From contig NZ_CP170198.1 of assembly GCF_042434915.1 (NCBI RefSeq), forward strand, positions 1,984,001 to 2,048,000: a DNA stretch of 64,000 nucleotides, read 5' to 3'. This document shows, in pieces, positions 1 through 9,513 of this stretch (positions are counted from its first letter, which is position 1; every line of letters begins with the position of its first letter). The notes under the pieces are model-generated. The model was given only the letters and a program-made list of their open reading frames with translations. It was not told where the DNA came from and ran no database searches. The translations under genes and the position numbers were made by a program. Source of the DNA: Aquimarina sp042434915. Its GTDB lineage: Bacteria; Bacteroidota; Bacteroidia; Flavobacteriales; Flavobacteriaceae.

Positions 1-1837
1 TACAGCTGGCAACTTTTCTGCAGGCGATAACAGCAAAGCATCAGTGCTTAGTCCTTTAGATATAGTAACTACAGCGGGAGCCGCAGGTGATTATATTGGA
101 GCTTTTCAAACCCTACCTGGTACGTCGAGCGTTGGTGAAGATGGTCGTTTATTTGTGCGTGGAGGTGATGCTGATGAGACAAATGTGTATATTGATGATA
201 TTAAAGTGTTTCAACCTTATAACGCTTCAGCTAATAATTTACCCACACGCGGAAGATTTTCACCATTTTTATTTAAAGGAACTAATTTCTCTACTGGAGG
301 ATTTTCAGCTGAATACGGAGATGCACTATCAGGGGTATTACTTCTTAACACCATTGATATCCCAGAGCAAGAAAAAACAGAAATTTCCCTGATTAATGTA
401 GGTCTAGGCATAGGTCATACAGAAAAATGGAAAAAAAGTTCATTAAACATTAATACCTTCTACTTAAACCTCAAACCTTATCAAGACATTGTAGACCAGC
501 GAGTCGACTGGATAAAAGCTCCAGAAAGCTTTTCTGGAGAAGCAGTATACCGTAAACAATTTGAAAACGGATTACTCAAGATTTACAACGCATTAAGCAC
601 AACCAATTTCAAACTTATTCAAGACGATATAAATGTGCTGCAAGGAATTCCTTTTCAACTAAAAAACACAAACTTTTATAGTAACACTTCCTATTCCTCT
701 GCTTTAAAAAAGGACTGGAAATTAACAACAGGAACAAGTTTTTCTTTAGATAACAATCACATTACGATTAACGAAACCAAAATACATAATACGACTAAAA
801 GTTTTCATGCGAAGCTAAAATTAAACAAAAGATTTAGTAACCGATTTCAATGGCATACAGGTATCGAACACTATGTTGAAAATTTTGAGGAGAGGGTTCA
901 GGATCCTAGTTTTCTCAACTTTGAAAGTAAGGTTGAGAATCCAAGTACCGCATTCTTTACTGAAACTAATGTTTTTTTTAGTAAAAAATTCGCGATGAAG
1001 GTAGGTGTTCGAACTGTCCATAATTATTTCTTAGACTATACAAAAATCTCTCCGCGTACATCGTTAGCCTATCAACTCAATACCACCTCTCAAATTTCTT
1101 TGGCATATGGAGACTTTTACCAAGCTCCGAAATCAGATATTATAAAATATACGAATCATCTAGCTCCAGAAAAAGCGTCTCATCTAATTTTAAACTACTT
1201 ATATCAAAAAAACGGAAGAATGTTGCGTCTAGAAGGATATTATAAAAACTATGACCAACTCGTAAAGTACGATACCTCACAACCAGAATATAATAGCTCG
1301 TATAATAATCTGGGAAATGGCTATGCTAGTGGAATTGACGTCTTTTGGAAAGATAAAAAGTCAGTGAAAAATTTTGAATATTGGCTTAGTTATTCTTATC
1401 TAAATACAAAAAGAGATTATAAAAATTTTGAGAATAGCGCTACTCCTAATTTTGCAGCCACTCATACAACATCTTTAGTTGGTAAATACTGGGTTCAAGA
1501 TTGGAAATCTATGGTAGGCACCTCCTTAAATATGGCAACTGGTCGACCATACAATAATCCAAATACAAACGTTTTTCAAGGTGAAAAAACAAAGGGGTTT
1601 TCTACATTAAATTTAAACTGGGCCTATCTAATTACGCAACAAAAGATACTCTATCTCTCTGTTACCAATATTTTAGGTACACCAGCAACCTATGGATATC
1701 AATATGCACATACTCCTAACTCCAATGGTGATTTTGAACGACGCGCTATTCAACCTGCTGCAGATCGATTTTTTCTCGTTGGATTCTTTTGGACATTGAG
1801 CTCGGATAAAAAAGACAATCAATTGAATACTCTGTAA
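1..1837 (+). CDS. TonB-dependent receptor, 5' end outside window
   Basis: Outer-membrane receptor that imports a substrate using TonB energy. The frame is open from the left edge, upstream of the first in-window start-like codon (GTG at 44), so the N-terminus is missing. A plug domain is visible at the start (RLFVRGGDADETNVYIDD and, further on, GGFSAEYGDALSGVL), followed by about 480 residues of aromatic-rich beta-barrel strands ending in a typical C-terminal region (FFLVGFFWTL). The substrate cannot be told. It lies 94 bp upstream of a TPR-like gene and near a LytS/LytTR system, an arrangement seen in other flavobacteria. Confidence 0.9.
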   Translation, partial: TAGNFSAGDNSKASVLSPLDIVTTAGAAGDYIGAFQTLPGTSSVGEDGRLFVRGGDADETNVYIDDIKVFQPYNASANNLPTRGRFSPFLFKGTNFSTGGFSAEYGDALSGVLLLNTIDIPEQEKTEISLINVGLGIGHTEKWKKSSLNINTFYLNLKPYQDIVDQRVDWIKAPESFSGEAVYRKQFENGLLKIYNALSTTNFKLIQDDINVLQGIPFQLKNTNFYSNTSYSSALKKDWKLTTGTSFSLDNNHITINETKIHNTTKSFHAKLKLNKRFSNRFQWHTGIEHYVENFEERVQDPSFLNFESKVENPSTAFFTETNVFFSKKFAMKVGVRTVHNYFLDYTKISPRTSLAYQLNTTSQISLAYGDFYQAPKSDIIKYTNHLAPEKASHLILNYLYQKNGRMLRLEGYYKNYDQLVKYDTSQPEYNSSYNNLGNGYASGIDVFWKDKKSVKNFEYWLSYSYLNTKRDYKNFENSATPNFAATHTTSLVGKYWVQDWKSMVGTSLNMATGRPYNNPNTNVFQGEKTKGFSTLNLNWAYLITQQKILYLSVTNILGTPATYGYQYAHTPNSNGDFERRAIQPAADRFFLVGFFWTLSSDKKDNQLNTL

Positions 1838-1931
1838 TACAATTCAGCATTCAAATTTAACAATTCGGTTATTTAAAATTTAAAAACTACTACGCTTACT
1901 GCATCTTTACAACTCACAAAAACAAACACGT

Positions 1932-2555
1932 ATGAAAACAATTATAGTAATTCTAGTAAGTTTTACCCTTAACACACTTATAGCACAAACGCCCTATGAT
2001 GAAGGGATGAAAAAAGCTTTTGAACTTTGGAAAAGTAACAACGTCGATAAAGCAGCCAATCTTTTTGAACGAATAGCCAAGGCCGAAAATAAAGAATGGT
2101 TACCTTATTATTATGCAGCTCAGATTAACATTATTGATGCATATCAAATAGGAGATGCCGAAATGATTGAAGCACGACTAACTAAAGCTCAAGAATTTCT
2201 AAACGCTGCCAAATCGATTACCAAGGATAATGCAGAATTATTAGTTCTTGAAGCTATGCTTAACACAGCATATGTAGTTTATGATTCAGCCAAATATGGT
2301 ATGACTCATTCTCCTAAAGTAGAAGCGTTATATCAACAAGCAAAAAAAATAGACTCCTTGAACCCCAGAGCTATAATAAACCATGCCGAATGGAAAATGG
2401 GAGCTGCCAAGTATTTTGGTAAAGATCCAAAAATATATTGCGCCGAGGTTGATAGAGCGATCCCTTTATTCAAAAAAAGTACAAATACCGATCCCTATTA
2501 TCCAACATGGGGATTAAATCAAATATCCCGTATTCAAAAAAACTGCAGAGAATAA
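1932..2555 (+). CDS. Exported TPR-like protein of unknown function
   Basis: A 207-residue protein with a signal peptide (hydrophobic residues 4-17, AQ at about 18-19) and a helical body made of TPR-like segments (YDEGMKKAFELWKSNNVDKA near the N-terminus, then LYQQAKKIDSLNPRAI and AIPLFKKSTNTDPYYPTWGL). TPRs usually hold partner proteins; nothing more specific can be inferred. It sits between the TonB receptor and the histidine kinase in the same direction with short gaps, so co-expression with either is possible. Confidence 0.6.
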   Translation: MKTIIVILVSFTLNTLIAQTPYDEGMKKAFELWKSNNVDKAANLFERIAKAENKEWLPYYYAAQINIIDAYQIGDAEMIEARLTKAQEFLNAAKSITKDNAELLVLEAMLNTAYVVYDSAKYGMTHSPKVEALYQQAKKIDSLNPRAIINHAEWKMGAAKYFGKDPKIYCAEVDRAIPLFKKSTNTDPYYPTWGLNQISRIQKNCRE

Positions 2556-2604
2556 CGGCATATATTTGTTAACTTTAGCTTTAAGGCATTTCAAAAATTA
2601 TTTT

Positions 2605-3957
2605 ATGAAAGATATTAAACTTGTACTTATTGTAACGGGAATCATTTCTATAGCAGTCGCGCTGATCGTACTTCTTACTAATGGATTTAATACTACTTAC
2701 ATTTTTACGGTACAATGGTGGGGTATAAACTTTATGTACTCCATGTTTCTTACAATTATAAATTCGATCTATTTTAGATTTATTAATCATAAATTTGAAT
2801 GGAAAAATCAAGGCTTACGTCGTATATTAATTGGTGCAGGTGGATCTATATTTGTTACCATGATTGGTTACATGATTTGTACTTATGTAATAATGGTTTT
2901 AATTTTACGAGTAAAAACCACACAAGAATTTTTAGCTAGTCAGACATTTGGAGATTATGTAATACCTTTATTATTCACCACAATTGCTTCGTTATTCTTT
3001 CATGCAATGTACTTTTACAAAGCACTACAAGAGAAAAAAGTAACCGAGCAAAAAATTATAGCAGGAACCGCTTCTGCAAAATTTACAGCGCTCAAAAATC
3101 AATTAGACCCTCATTTTCTATTTAATAGTCTTAATGTACTGACTTCCCTTATTGAAGAAAACCCTACTACGGCCCAAGAATTTACAACCTCTCTATCAAA
3201 GGTATATCGATATGTTTTGGAACAAAAAGACAAAGAATTGGTAAGTGTTGATGACGAGTTGAAATTTGCTACAACCTATATGAAACTTCTTATGCTTCGG
3301 TTTGAAGATAGTATACAAATTGAGATTCCTACGCAGTCCTCTAATCCCGATGCCAAAATTGTTCCCCTATCGTTACAGATATTATTAGAAAACACTATTA
3401 AGCACAATATCGTAAATCCTGCAAAACCCTTACTCATTAGAATATATGAGGAAGATGGTTTTTTGTTGGTAGAAAATAATTTACAACCAAAAAAAATACT
3501 TGTTCAAAGCAGTGGAATGGGGTTGGCTAATATCAAACAGCGTTTTTCACTATTGACAAAAAGAGAGTTTCTTGTTTATAAATCAAAAGAAACATTTACA
3601 GCAAAACTCCCGATGTTAACTAAATTAGTAACTAATAAAAATATGGATATGACCACTAGTTTCGAAAATCCAAAAGAAACCAAATATAAGCGTGCACAGG
3701 AACGGGTACAAAAAATTAAAGAATTCTACTTTAGCCTAATGGCTTATTGCATTGTAATTCCTCTCTTAGTTTTTATTAATTATCGAACAACGGGTTTTGA
3801 TTTACCATGGGTTTGGTTTCCTATTATAGGTTGGGGATTAGGATTACTATTTCATGCAATGGATGCATTTAATTATAATCCAATACTTGGTAGAGACTGG
3901 GAAGAGAAAAGGATTAAAAAATTTATAAAAGAATCAAAAAACAAAGGCTATGAATAA
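2605..3957 (+). CDS. LytS-type sensor histidine kinase with C-terminal 2TM domain
   Basis: Membrane sensor kinase of the His_kinase (PF06580) family that should phosphorylate the LytTR regulator encoded at 4679. Four membrane segments lie at about residues 5-23, 43-57, 78-101 and 118-137. The phospho-acceptor is His170 in DPHFLFNSLN, the N-box is LLENTIKHN (260-268) and the G-box is GMGLANIKQRF (304-314). Unusually, residues about 360-440 form a 2TM domain (RAQERV ... GWGLGLLFHA ... DWEEKRIKKF) homologous to the next two genes. ATG 2605 is chosen over TTG 2566, because a TATATTTG box at 2561-2568 covers the latter. The stop overlaps the next gene by 8 bp. Confidence 0.88.
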   Translation: MKDIKLVLIVTGIISIAVALIVLLTNGFNTTYIFTVQWWGINFMYSMFLTIINSIYFRFINHKFEWKNQGLRRILIGAGGSIFVTMIGYMICTYVIMVLILRVKTTQEFLASQTFGDYVIPLLFTTIASLFFHAMYFYKALQEKKVTEQKIIAGTASAKFTALKNQLDPHFLFNSLNVLTSLIEENPTTAQEFTTSLSKVYRYVLEQKDKELVSVDDELKFATTYMKLLMLRFEDSIQIEIPTQSSNPDAKIVPLSLQILLENTIKHNIVNPAKPLLIRIYEEDGFLLVENNLQPKKILVQSSGMGLANIKQRFSLLTKREFLVYKSKETFTAKLPMLTKLVTNKNMDMTTSFENPKETKYKRAQERVQKIKEFYFSLMAYCIVIPLLVFINYRTTGFDLPWVWFPIIGWGLGLLFHAMDAFNYNPILGRDWEEKRIKKFIKESKNKGYE

Positions 3958-4276
3958 TAGTAAACAACACATCCTATATAAGAGAGCAAAAGCAAGAGTG
4001 AAAAGAGAAAAGAGTTTTTACAGTCACGTAACGGTATATGTGATTATAAATGTACTGCTCCTTATACTTCGATCCAACGTTTTTGATTTTTTTACAATGA
4101 ATAACTCTTCTCAAAGCTTTCAAGACTGGTTTCACTGGAATATTTTTATCACCCCTATTTTCTGGGGCATAGGCTTAGTTTTTCACGGATTATCCGTTTT
4201 TGGCAGAGGCACAGTGTTTAGTAAAGCTTGGGAAGAACGAAAAATTAAAGAATATATGGATCGTCCTGATTTTTAA
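3950..4276 (+). CDS. 2TM domain protein
   Basis: A 108-residue protein made only of a 2TM domain: a basic N-terminus (YKRAKARVKREKSFYSH), two hydrophobic helices (about 26-41 and 62-80) and the closing motif AWEERKIKEYM. Its start overlaps the kinase stop by 8 bp, so translation is probably coupled. It is clearly related to the kinase C-terminus and to the next gene, suggesting duplication of a membrane accessory unit. Function is unknown; a role in modulating the kinase is inference from context. Confidence 0.8.
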   Translation: MNNSKQHILYKRAKARVKREKSFYSHVTVYVIINVLLLILRSNVFDFFTMNNSSQSFQDWFHWNIFITPIFWGIGLVFHGLSVFGRGTVFSKAWEERKIKEYMDRPDF

Positions 4277-4324
4277 ATAAACCCTATCAACAATATTTAT
4301 AATATCAACTAAAATAACTTACTT

Positions 4325-4630
4325 ATGGAAAATTATGAAGATAAAAAAAGATATCAACGTGCAAAAGAACGAGTGGATGAATTGAAAAAATTTTATAACA
4401 ATTTATTTTCATACTGCATCGTAATAGCATTTTTGGCTATTATTAACTACTATCAAAATGAATGGAGAAATCCTTGGTTTCTATGGGCTGCATTTGGCTG
4501 GGGTATTGGATTAGCTTTTCATGCGATCAAAGCCTATCGTATCAATCCCGTTTTTGATAAAGATTGGGAAGAACAACGTATTAAAAAATATATGGAAGAA
4601 GAGCAAGAAGCTGAGCAACGATGGGAATAA
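4325..4630 (+). CDS. 2TM domain protein (second stand-alone copy)
   Basis: A 101-residue 2TM-domain protein: YQRAKERVDELKKFYNNL, first helix about residues 26-41, second about 54-72 containing GWGIGLAFHA, then DWEEQRIKKYM and an acidic tail. It is closer to the kinase-fused copy than to the one at 3950. It lies between that gene and the response regulator, all in one direction with gaps of about 50 bp, so kinase, two 2TM proteins and regulator probably form one transcription unit. Confidence 0.8.
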   Translation: MENYEDKKRYQRAKERVDELKKFYNNLFSYCIVIAFLAIINYYQNEWRNPWFLWAAFGWGIGLAFHAIKAYRINPVFDKDWEEQRIKKYMEEEQEAEQRWE

Positions 4631-4678
4631 CAATTAACAAAAGTATATATAACTAATTTTGAATTGTAAACTTGTATA

Positions 4679-5428
4679 ATGAAAATTTTGATAATTGAAG
4701 ATGAGCGTCCTGCAGCGCGAAGATTGAGTAGGATGCTCGAAACATTAGGCTTTAAGCCAGAAACCATGCTGCACTCTGTAACCGATTCCATACAATGGTT
4801 TTCGACACATCCGCATCCCGATTTAATTTTTTTAGACATTCAACTTAGCGATGGTCTTTCCTTTGAAATCTTTGATGCAATCTCTGTTACAAGTGCAATT
4901 ATTTTTACCACTGCTTATGATGAGTATGCGTTAAAAGCTTTTAAATTAAATAGTATTGATTATTTAATGAAACCTATTGAAGCCAATGAATTAGAAACTG
5001 CTATTCAAAAATTTAAAAAACACTTTGTTTCAAATGAGATACAACCGTTTGATGTTAATACAATTAAAAAATTATTACAGACCACTCCCGAGTATAAAAA
5101 GCGCTATCCGGTTCGTATTGGACAGCATATAAAAATTATCGAGATTAGCGAAATAAGTTGTTTTTATTCTGAAAATAAGGGGACCTATATCCATACTCTC
5201 GAAGATCGAAGTTATGTATTAGATACCACATTAGATTTGCTAGAAAACGAATTAGATCCTAGGACATTTTATCGGGTAAGCCGAAAGTATATAATTAACA
5301 TTAATGCTATCGAAGATATCATCTCCTACACAAATTCACGACTTCAGTTAAAATTAAAAGCTACAGCAAATCATCAAATTATTGTAAGTCGCGAGCGTGT
5401 AAAAGATTTTAAAGAATGGTTAGAGTAA
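4679..5428 (+). CDS. LytTR-family response regulator
   Basis: Transcription regulator of 249 residues. The receiver domain (1-120) has acidic residues EDE at 7-9, phospho-acceptor Asp53 (FLDIQLSDG), Thr77/78 and Lys98 (YLMKP). A LytTR DNA-binding domain fills about residues 140-249 (IKIIEISEISCFYSENKGTY, then FYRVSRKYIININAIEDI). It is the natural partner of the LytS-type kinase at 2605. A TAATTTTG box at 4654-4661 matches the Bacteroidetes -7 consensus and could give an extra promoter. Target genes are unknown. Confidence 0.9.
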   Translation: MKILIIEDERPAARRLSRMLETLGFKPETMLHSVTDSIQWFSTHPHPDLIFLDIQLSDGLSFEIFDAISVTSAIIFTTAYDEYALKAFKLNSIDYLMKPIEANELETAIQKFKKHFVSNEIQPFDVNTIKKLLQTTPEYKKRYPVRIGQHIKIIEISEISCFYSENKGTYIHTLEDRSYVLDTTLDLLENELDPRTFYRVSRKYIININAIEDIISYTNSRLQLKLKATANHQIIVSRERVKDFKEWLE

Positions 5429-5445
5429 TTAGTACTAATCTAATA

Positions 5446-6249
5446 TTAATACTCCCAACGACGCTTTTGATTAAGTGCTTCTTCAGCTTCAAGCTCTTCT
5501 TGCGGTATCACTTTTAAAAAAGAAGCATGCTGTTCTATAGAGTATTCTAATTTACTTACAATATCATCAATTGAGTCATTTTCATAATCAATATCCAATG
5601 GGGGTTTAATAACCATAGACTGTAAGATCCCACGTTTTTTGATACGGATTCCTTTTTTATCAAAGGATCGTCTAAAACCATCTATAACAATAGGTATAAC
5701 GATCGGTTTATATTTTCTTATAATATGAGCTGTTCCCTTACGAATTGGTTTAAAAGGCTTCGTTGTTCCTTGCGGAAAAGTTATTACCCAACCGTCCTCT
5801 AATGCACGTGATATGTTCGTGATATCACTTAATTTTACCTGACGGTTAATCTCTTGACCTTTGGCTCTCCATGTACGCTCTACCGTTATAGCACCAGCGT
5901 ACGCCAAAACTCTTGCCAATAGCCCAGCTCTCATAGTCTCTTTTGCAGCAACATAGTATAAATTAAGCTTTGGATCCCATAGGTATCCTATATTTTTAAT
6001 AGAATCTACGCGTCCACTTAAACTGGCATTAAATACATGAAACATAGCTACAACATCGGCAAAATAGGTTTGATGATTAGAAACAAACAATACATTTTGC
6101 TCTGGTAGTTCTTTAAAAATCTCACTCCCTTCGATCTGTAATTCATTAAAACCACGATAACGACGATGGGTTAAAGCCCCCATTATACGTATGAGCCATT
6201 TTTTTAAAAACAATATATGTCCAAAAGGATTCCTTTTAAATAATCCCAT
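5446..6249 (-). CDS. Lysophospholipid acyltransferase (PlsC-like)
   Basis: Predicted 1-acyl-glycerol-3-phosphate acyltransferase of 267 residues, acting in phospholipid synthesis at the inner membrane. The acyltransferase box is seen as NHQTYFAD, with one residue more between His and Asp than the usual HX4D. The second motif is FPQGTTKPFKPIRKGTAHI, with Gln where most members have Glu in FPEGT. Both variants were read directly and could shift specificity. It converges on the LytTR gene with a 17 bp gap. Confidence 0.78.
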   Translation of the reverse strand: MGLFKRNPFGHILFLKKWLIRIMGALTHRRYRGFNELQIEGSEIFKELPEQNVLFVSNHQTYFADVVAMFHVFNASLSGRVDSIKNIGYLWDPKLNLYYVAAKETMRAGLLARVLAYAGAITVERTWRAKGQEINRQVKLSDITNISRALEDGWVITFPQGTTKPFKPIRKGTAHIIRKYKPIVIPIVIDGFRRSFDKKGIRIKKRGILQSMVIKPPLDIDYENDSIDDIVSKLEYSIEQHASFLKVIPQEELEAEEALNQKRRWEY

Positions 6250-6394
6250 AATTTTTAAGATTGTTAGTTGTATTTACAGCCTAAACTGATTTTTTAAATA
6301 TTTGTTTTTCTAAATCATAAAACTTTTTAACAGGTATTCACGATAAAGGTTTTAATAAGCATTAGAAAAATCGAGGATCAAAGATACAAAATCC

Positions 6395-7036
6395 TTATCC
6401 TATAGCAGACTTTATATACACTTTAAGTTCACTTAACATCATTGCCGTTGCTCCCCAGATCACATAACCATTTAATTTAAAGCATGGTACTTGTATGTTT
6501 TGAGCATAGGATGTAGTGAGTTTTTTGGAGCTTATGTTTGTATCGTTCAATAATTCGTTCAACGGCACTTGGATAACCTTAGCCACTTCCTCTATTTGTG
6601 GTACAAAATTTGGTAAAACCTCTGTATACCCTAAGAATGGATGTACCCAAAAATTTGAAGGTGGTATATATACTTTGGTTAATGGGGATATAATTTTCAC
6701 AGTTTCTTTTTCAACACCTATTTCTTCCCAAGTTTCTCTTAATGCTGCCTCACTATATGTTGCATCATAGGTTTCAACTTTGCCGCCTGGTAAGGCTATC
6801 TGTCCCGAGTGTACGCCCTCATACTCAGGCCTTAGTATTAATACTAAATGCGTAATAGCATCTTTTGGGTAAAAAAGCATCATAACCGCTGCATGTCTTG
6901 GATTTTTTTCTTGGATAGCTAAGCCATTTAACTCTTGCTTACGCAACTCGGGAGCCATAAGAAAATGAGAATATTCGCCTGGTACTGACATTTTCTTTAT
7001 TTTTGGAATCAATTGTATAAATTTTTCAAATGTCAT
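6395..7036 (-). CDS. Nudix hydrolase, CoA pyrophosphatase type
   Basis: A 213-residue Nudix enzyme. The UPF0035 signature LILRPEYEGVHSGQIALPGG (about 66-85) is followed by the Nudix box at about 84-108 with REtWEEIGV as the metal-binding core. By family the reaction is cleavage of CoA or its derivatives to 4'-phosphopantetheine and 3',5'-ADP. Its ATG overlaps the ATG of the divergent cyclophilin gene by 7 bp, so each gene's promoter must lie inside the other's coding sequence. Confidence 0.85.
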   Translation of the reverse strand: MTFEKFIQLIPKIKKMSVPGEYSHFLMAPELRKQELNGLAIQEKNPRHAAVMMLFYPKDAITHLVLILRPEYEGVHSGQIALPGGKVETYDATYSEAALRETWEEIGVEKETVKIISPLTKVYIPPSNFWVHPFLGYTEVLPNFVPQIEEVAKVIQVPLNELLNDTNISSKKLTTSYAQNIQVPCFKLNGYVIWGATAMMLSELKVYIKSAIG

Positions 7037-7794
7037 TGACCAGAATTATTTTAAAGTTTAGCCTTATGGTATGGGTTTTTATTATTTCGAGTTGTGAAGA
7101 TACACAATCTAATAAAAATAAAAAGACTCAATCTACCAATGATTCGATCAAAAAAGTTAAATCTCAATTAGGTCAAAAAAAGGTTCTGACGCATGATACT
7201 TTAACACAATCAATAGATACGAAAACCACAATTAAAGATTCGGGTACTAAACTTACCAATCAAAATGTAATTGAATTTATGACTACATATGGAGTCAAAA
7301 ACCCCGAAACAATTGTAAAAATAACAACTCGTTATGGCTCGTTTATAATTGAGTTGTATAAGAAGACACCAATACATCGTGCTAATTTTATCTATCTGGT
7401 TAAAGAGGGTTATTTTGACGAAACTTTTTTTTATAGAGCTGCAAAGAATTTTGTAATTCAAGGTGGTAATAGTGATCGCAAAGAAATGGCTCAAAAACGT
7501 TTTGAAATTGGAGAATATACATTACCTCAAGAACCTATAGCTGGATTAAAACATGAGCGCGGTGCAGTAGCATTATCAAAACAATGGGTAGATAATCCTT
7601 CAAATCGTGCAACTCCTTATGAATTTTTTGTGGTGGTCTCCAAAAAAGGAGCACATCACCTCGATGGCGAACACACTATTTTTGGCAAAGTAATAAAGGG
7701 AATGAACGTAGTGGACAAAATTTCTAATGTACCGGTAGATCAAAGCGAATGGCCAAAAGAGAACATTTTTATAACTGCAAAAGTTATTAAGTAA
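7030..7794 (+). CDS. Cyclophilin-type peptidyl-prolyl isomerase lipoprotein
   Basis: Secreted lipoprotein of 254 residues. The start at 7030 gives a positive n-region, a hydrophobic stretch and a lipobox ending in Cys22 (VFIISSC). A Lys/Ser/Thr-rich linker of about 65 residues leads into a cyclophilin domain at about 92-254 (IHRANFIYLVKEGYFDETFF, FVIQGGN, then HTIFGKVIKGMNVVDKI). By family it speeds proline isomerisation in exported proteins. ATG 7066 would lose the charged n-region, so 7030 is preferred despite the 7 bp head-to-head overlap with the Nudix gene. Confidence 0.85.
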   Translation: MSLTRIILKFSLMVWVFIISSCEDTQSNKNKKTQSTNDSIKKVKSQLGQKKVLTHDTLTQSIDTKTTIKDSGTKLTNQNVIEFMTTYGVKNPETIVKITTRYGSFIIELYKKTPIHRANFIYLVKEGYFDETFFYRAAKNFVIQGGNSDRKEMAQKRFEIGEYTLPQEPIAGLKHERGAVALSKQWVDNPSNRATPYEFFVVVSKKGAHHLDGEHTIFGKVIKGMNVVDKISNVPVDQSEWPKENIFITAKVIK

Positions 7795-7800
7795 TATACA

Positions 7801-8517
7801 CTAGTCTTGCTGAGTAAAATAGGTGTAATCTTCCAGAATTCGATCTATAAATTCTTTTGGTGAGGTTGCTACTTGTATATCCATAACTTTTGCAATTCTA
7901 TCTGCTAATTGTTGTAAAACTTTTTGTTCACGATGCGCTCGTGCCTCATAAAATATTTTTTTAATTTTTTGAATATCTGCATCACTAAAAACTGTTACTT
8001 GAGGATACATGGGAGCATAATCCACCGCTAAATTGTTAAATAGCATTTGACCAGAAGAGATACGGTTACGCTCACTTATCACTCTTGTATTTGCAGCCAA
8101 ATCTCCTAATCGTTGTCCTGTCCCTTTTACAACTATAGTAACAATAGCAACGCTTCCAAAGCCTAAAGTTATATCAACACTACGTAACAACCAACGTATC
8201 AAATAATTAGAAAAACTAGGAGAAGAACCATCAATACGAACCACACGTAGATTTACAAGCGCTTTTCCTGGTGTTCTACCATCCCATAATGTCTCCCATA
8301 GAACGTAGTATAAAAATACAGGTAGACTTATTAACATTTGTACGATCCACCCTTTTGACAAATTACCACCTAACTGACTCATTAACAATACCGCCAAAAT
8401 TAAATATGCCACTATAAATAATGAATCAATAAAAAAAGCTAAGATACGATCTCCTACGCCCGCTACATTTTGCTGTATACTCACATTTTGAGCCGTTTCT
8501 ATTTGAAAGTTATCCAT
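7801..8517 (-). CDS. RDD family membrane protein
   Basis: A 238-residue protein with an RDD domain: VGDRILAFFIDSLFIVAYLI at about 21-40 (Arg and Asp in the first helix), a second helix around 60-75, DGRTPGKALVNLRVVR, and a third membrane segment before residue 135. The C-terminal 90 residues are soluble. Function is not established for most RDD proteins; transport has been proposed for some. It is divergent from the SpoIIM-like gene with a 36 bp gap, a pairing common in Bacteroidota. Confidence 0.82.
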   Translation of the reverse strand: MDNFQIETAQNVSIQQNVAGVGDRILAFFIDSLFIVAYLILAVLLMSQLGGNLSKGWIVQMLISLPVFLYYVLWETLWDGRTPGKALVNLRVVRIDGSSPSFSNYLIRWLLRSVDITLGFGSVAIVTIVVKGTGQRLGDLAANTRVISERNRISSGQMLFNNLAVDYAPMYPQVTVFSDADIQKIKKIFYEARAHREQKVLQQLADRIAKVMDIQVATSPKEFIDRILEDYTYFTQQD

Positions 8518-8553
8518 GAATTATGTTACTTTATCCTTTTAATTTAATGATAC

Positions 8554-9513
8554 ATGCGCGAAGCAGCATTTGTGAAGCAAAATAAGAATAAATGGTTAAG
8601 ATTTGAAAGTGTTTTAAATAATACTGATCAAGTTTCGCCAAAAGAACTTTCGGATGTATATATCGAAGTTACAGATCATTTAAGCTATGCACAAACTTTT
8701 TACCCCAAAAGCCAAACATCCAATTATTTAAATACACTTGCATCCAAAGCACATCAAAGAATTTACAAGACAAAAAAAGAAAAGGGGAATCGTATAATTT
8801 CGTTTTGGCTAAAAGAATTTCCTGCCGAATTTTATTACTATCAAAAAGAATTACTAATTGCATTTTTAATCGCAATTTTATTTACAGCAATTGGTGCATA
8901 CTCTGCTGCAACCGATGGTGCATTTGTGCGATCTATTTTGGGGGATGCTTATGTCAACATGACGTTGCAAAATATAGCCAACGAGGATCCAATGGCGGTA
9001 TATAAAAAAATGGGAGAAACCGATATGTTTTTAGGCATCACTATCAACAATATTCGTGTTGCATTAATGTGTTTTGCTTTTGGAGTACTATTTGGTATTG
9101 GCACACTTTTTATTCTCATGCAAAATTTTATCATGCTTGGTTCCTTTCAATACTTTTTTTACGAAAAAAATTTGCTGTGGGAAAGTGCTCGAACTATCTG
9201 GATACACGGAGTTATAGAAATTTCTGTAATTATCGTTGCAGGAGCTGCGGGGTTGGTAGTAGGTAATTCTATTTTGTTTCCTAAAACCTATACACGACTT
9301 GCTTCGTTTGTTCGTGGAACCAAGGCTGGACTTAAAATCGTAATAAGTACCATTCCCTTTTTCATCATTGCAGGTTTTCTTGAAGGTTTTGTAACTAGAC
9401 ATACCGAAATGCCTGATTGGCTCGCTATCCTTGTTATAACATTGTCTATACTATTAATTAGTTTTTATTATATTTTTTACCCAATAAAAGTGCATAAATC
9501 TATCCATACATGA
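8554..9513 (+). CDS. SpoIIM-family membrane protein
   Basis: A 319-residue protein of the stage II sporulation protein M family, here in a non-sporulating lineage. A soluble N-terminus (MREAAFVKQNKNKWLRFE) precedes membrane segments near residues 100-117, 166-191, 213-235, 263-278 and 287-307. It opens a tight gene block (next start overlaps by 4 bp) that also encodes DUF4129, DUF4350, a MoxR ATPase and a DUF58 protein. The family link is good; a cell-envelope function is inferred only from this context. Confidence 0.8.
   Translation: MREAAFVKQNKNKWLRFESVLNNTDQVSPKELSDVYIEVTDHLSYAQTFYPKSQTSNYLNTLASKAHQRIYKTKKEKGNRIISFWLKEFPAEFYYYQKELLIAFLIAILFTAIGAYSAATDGAFVRSILGDAYVNMTLQNIANEDPMAVYKKMGETDMFLGITINNIRVALMCFAFGVLFGIGTLFILMQNFIMLGSFQYFFYEKNLLWESARTIWIHGVIEISVIIVAGAAGLVVGNSILFPKTYTRLASFVRGTKAGLKIVISTIPFFIIAGFLEGFVTRHTEMPDWLAILVITLSILLISFYYIFYPIKVHKSIHT

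Noticed and set aside
9088..9402. Minus-strand frame inside the SpoIIM-like gene
   Set aside because: It lies wholly opposite a well-supported membrane protein gene and has no recognisable motif.
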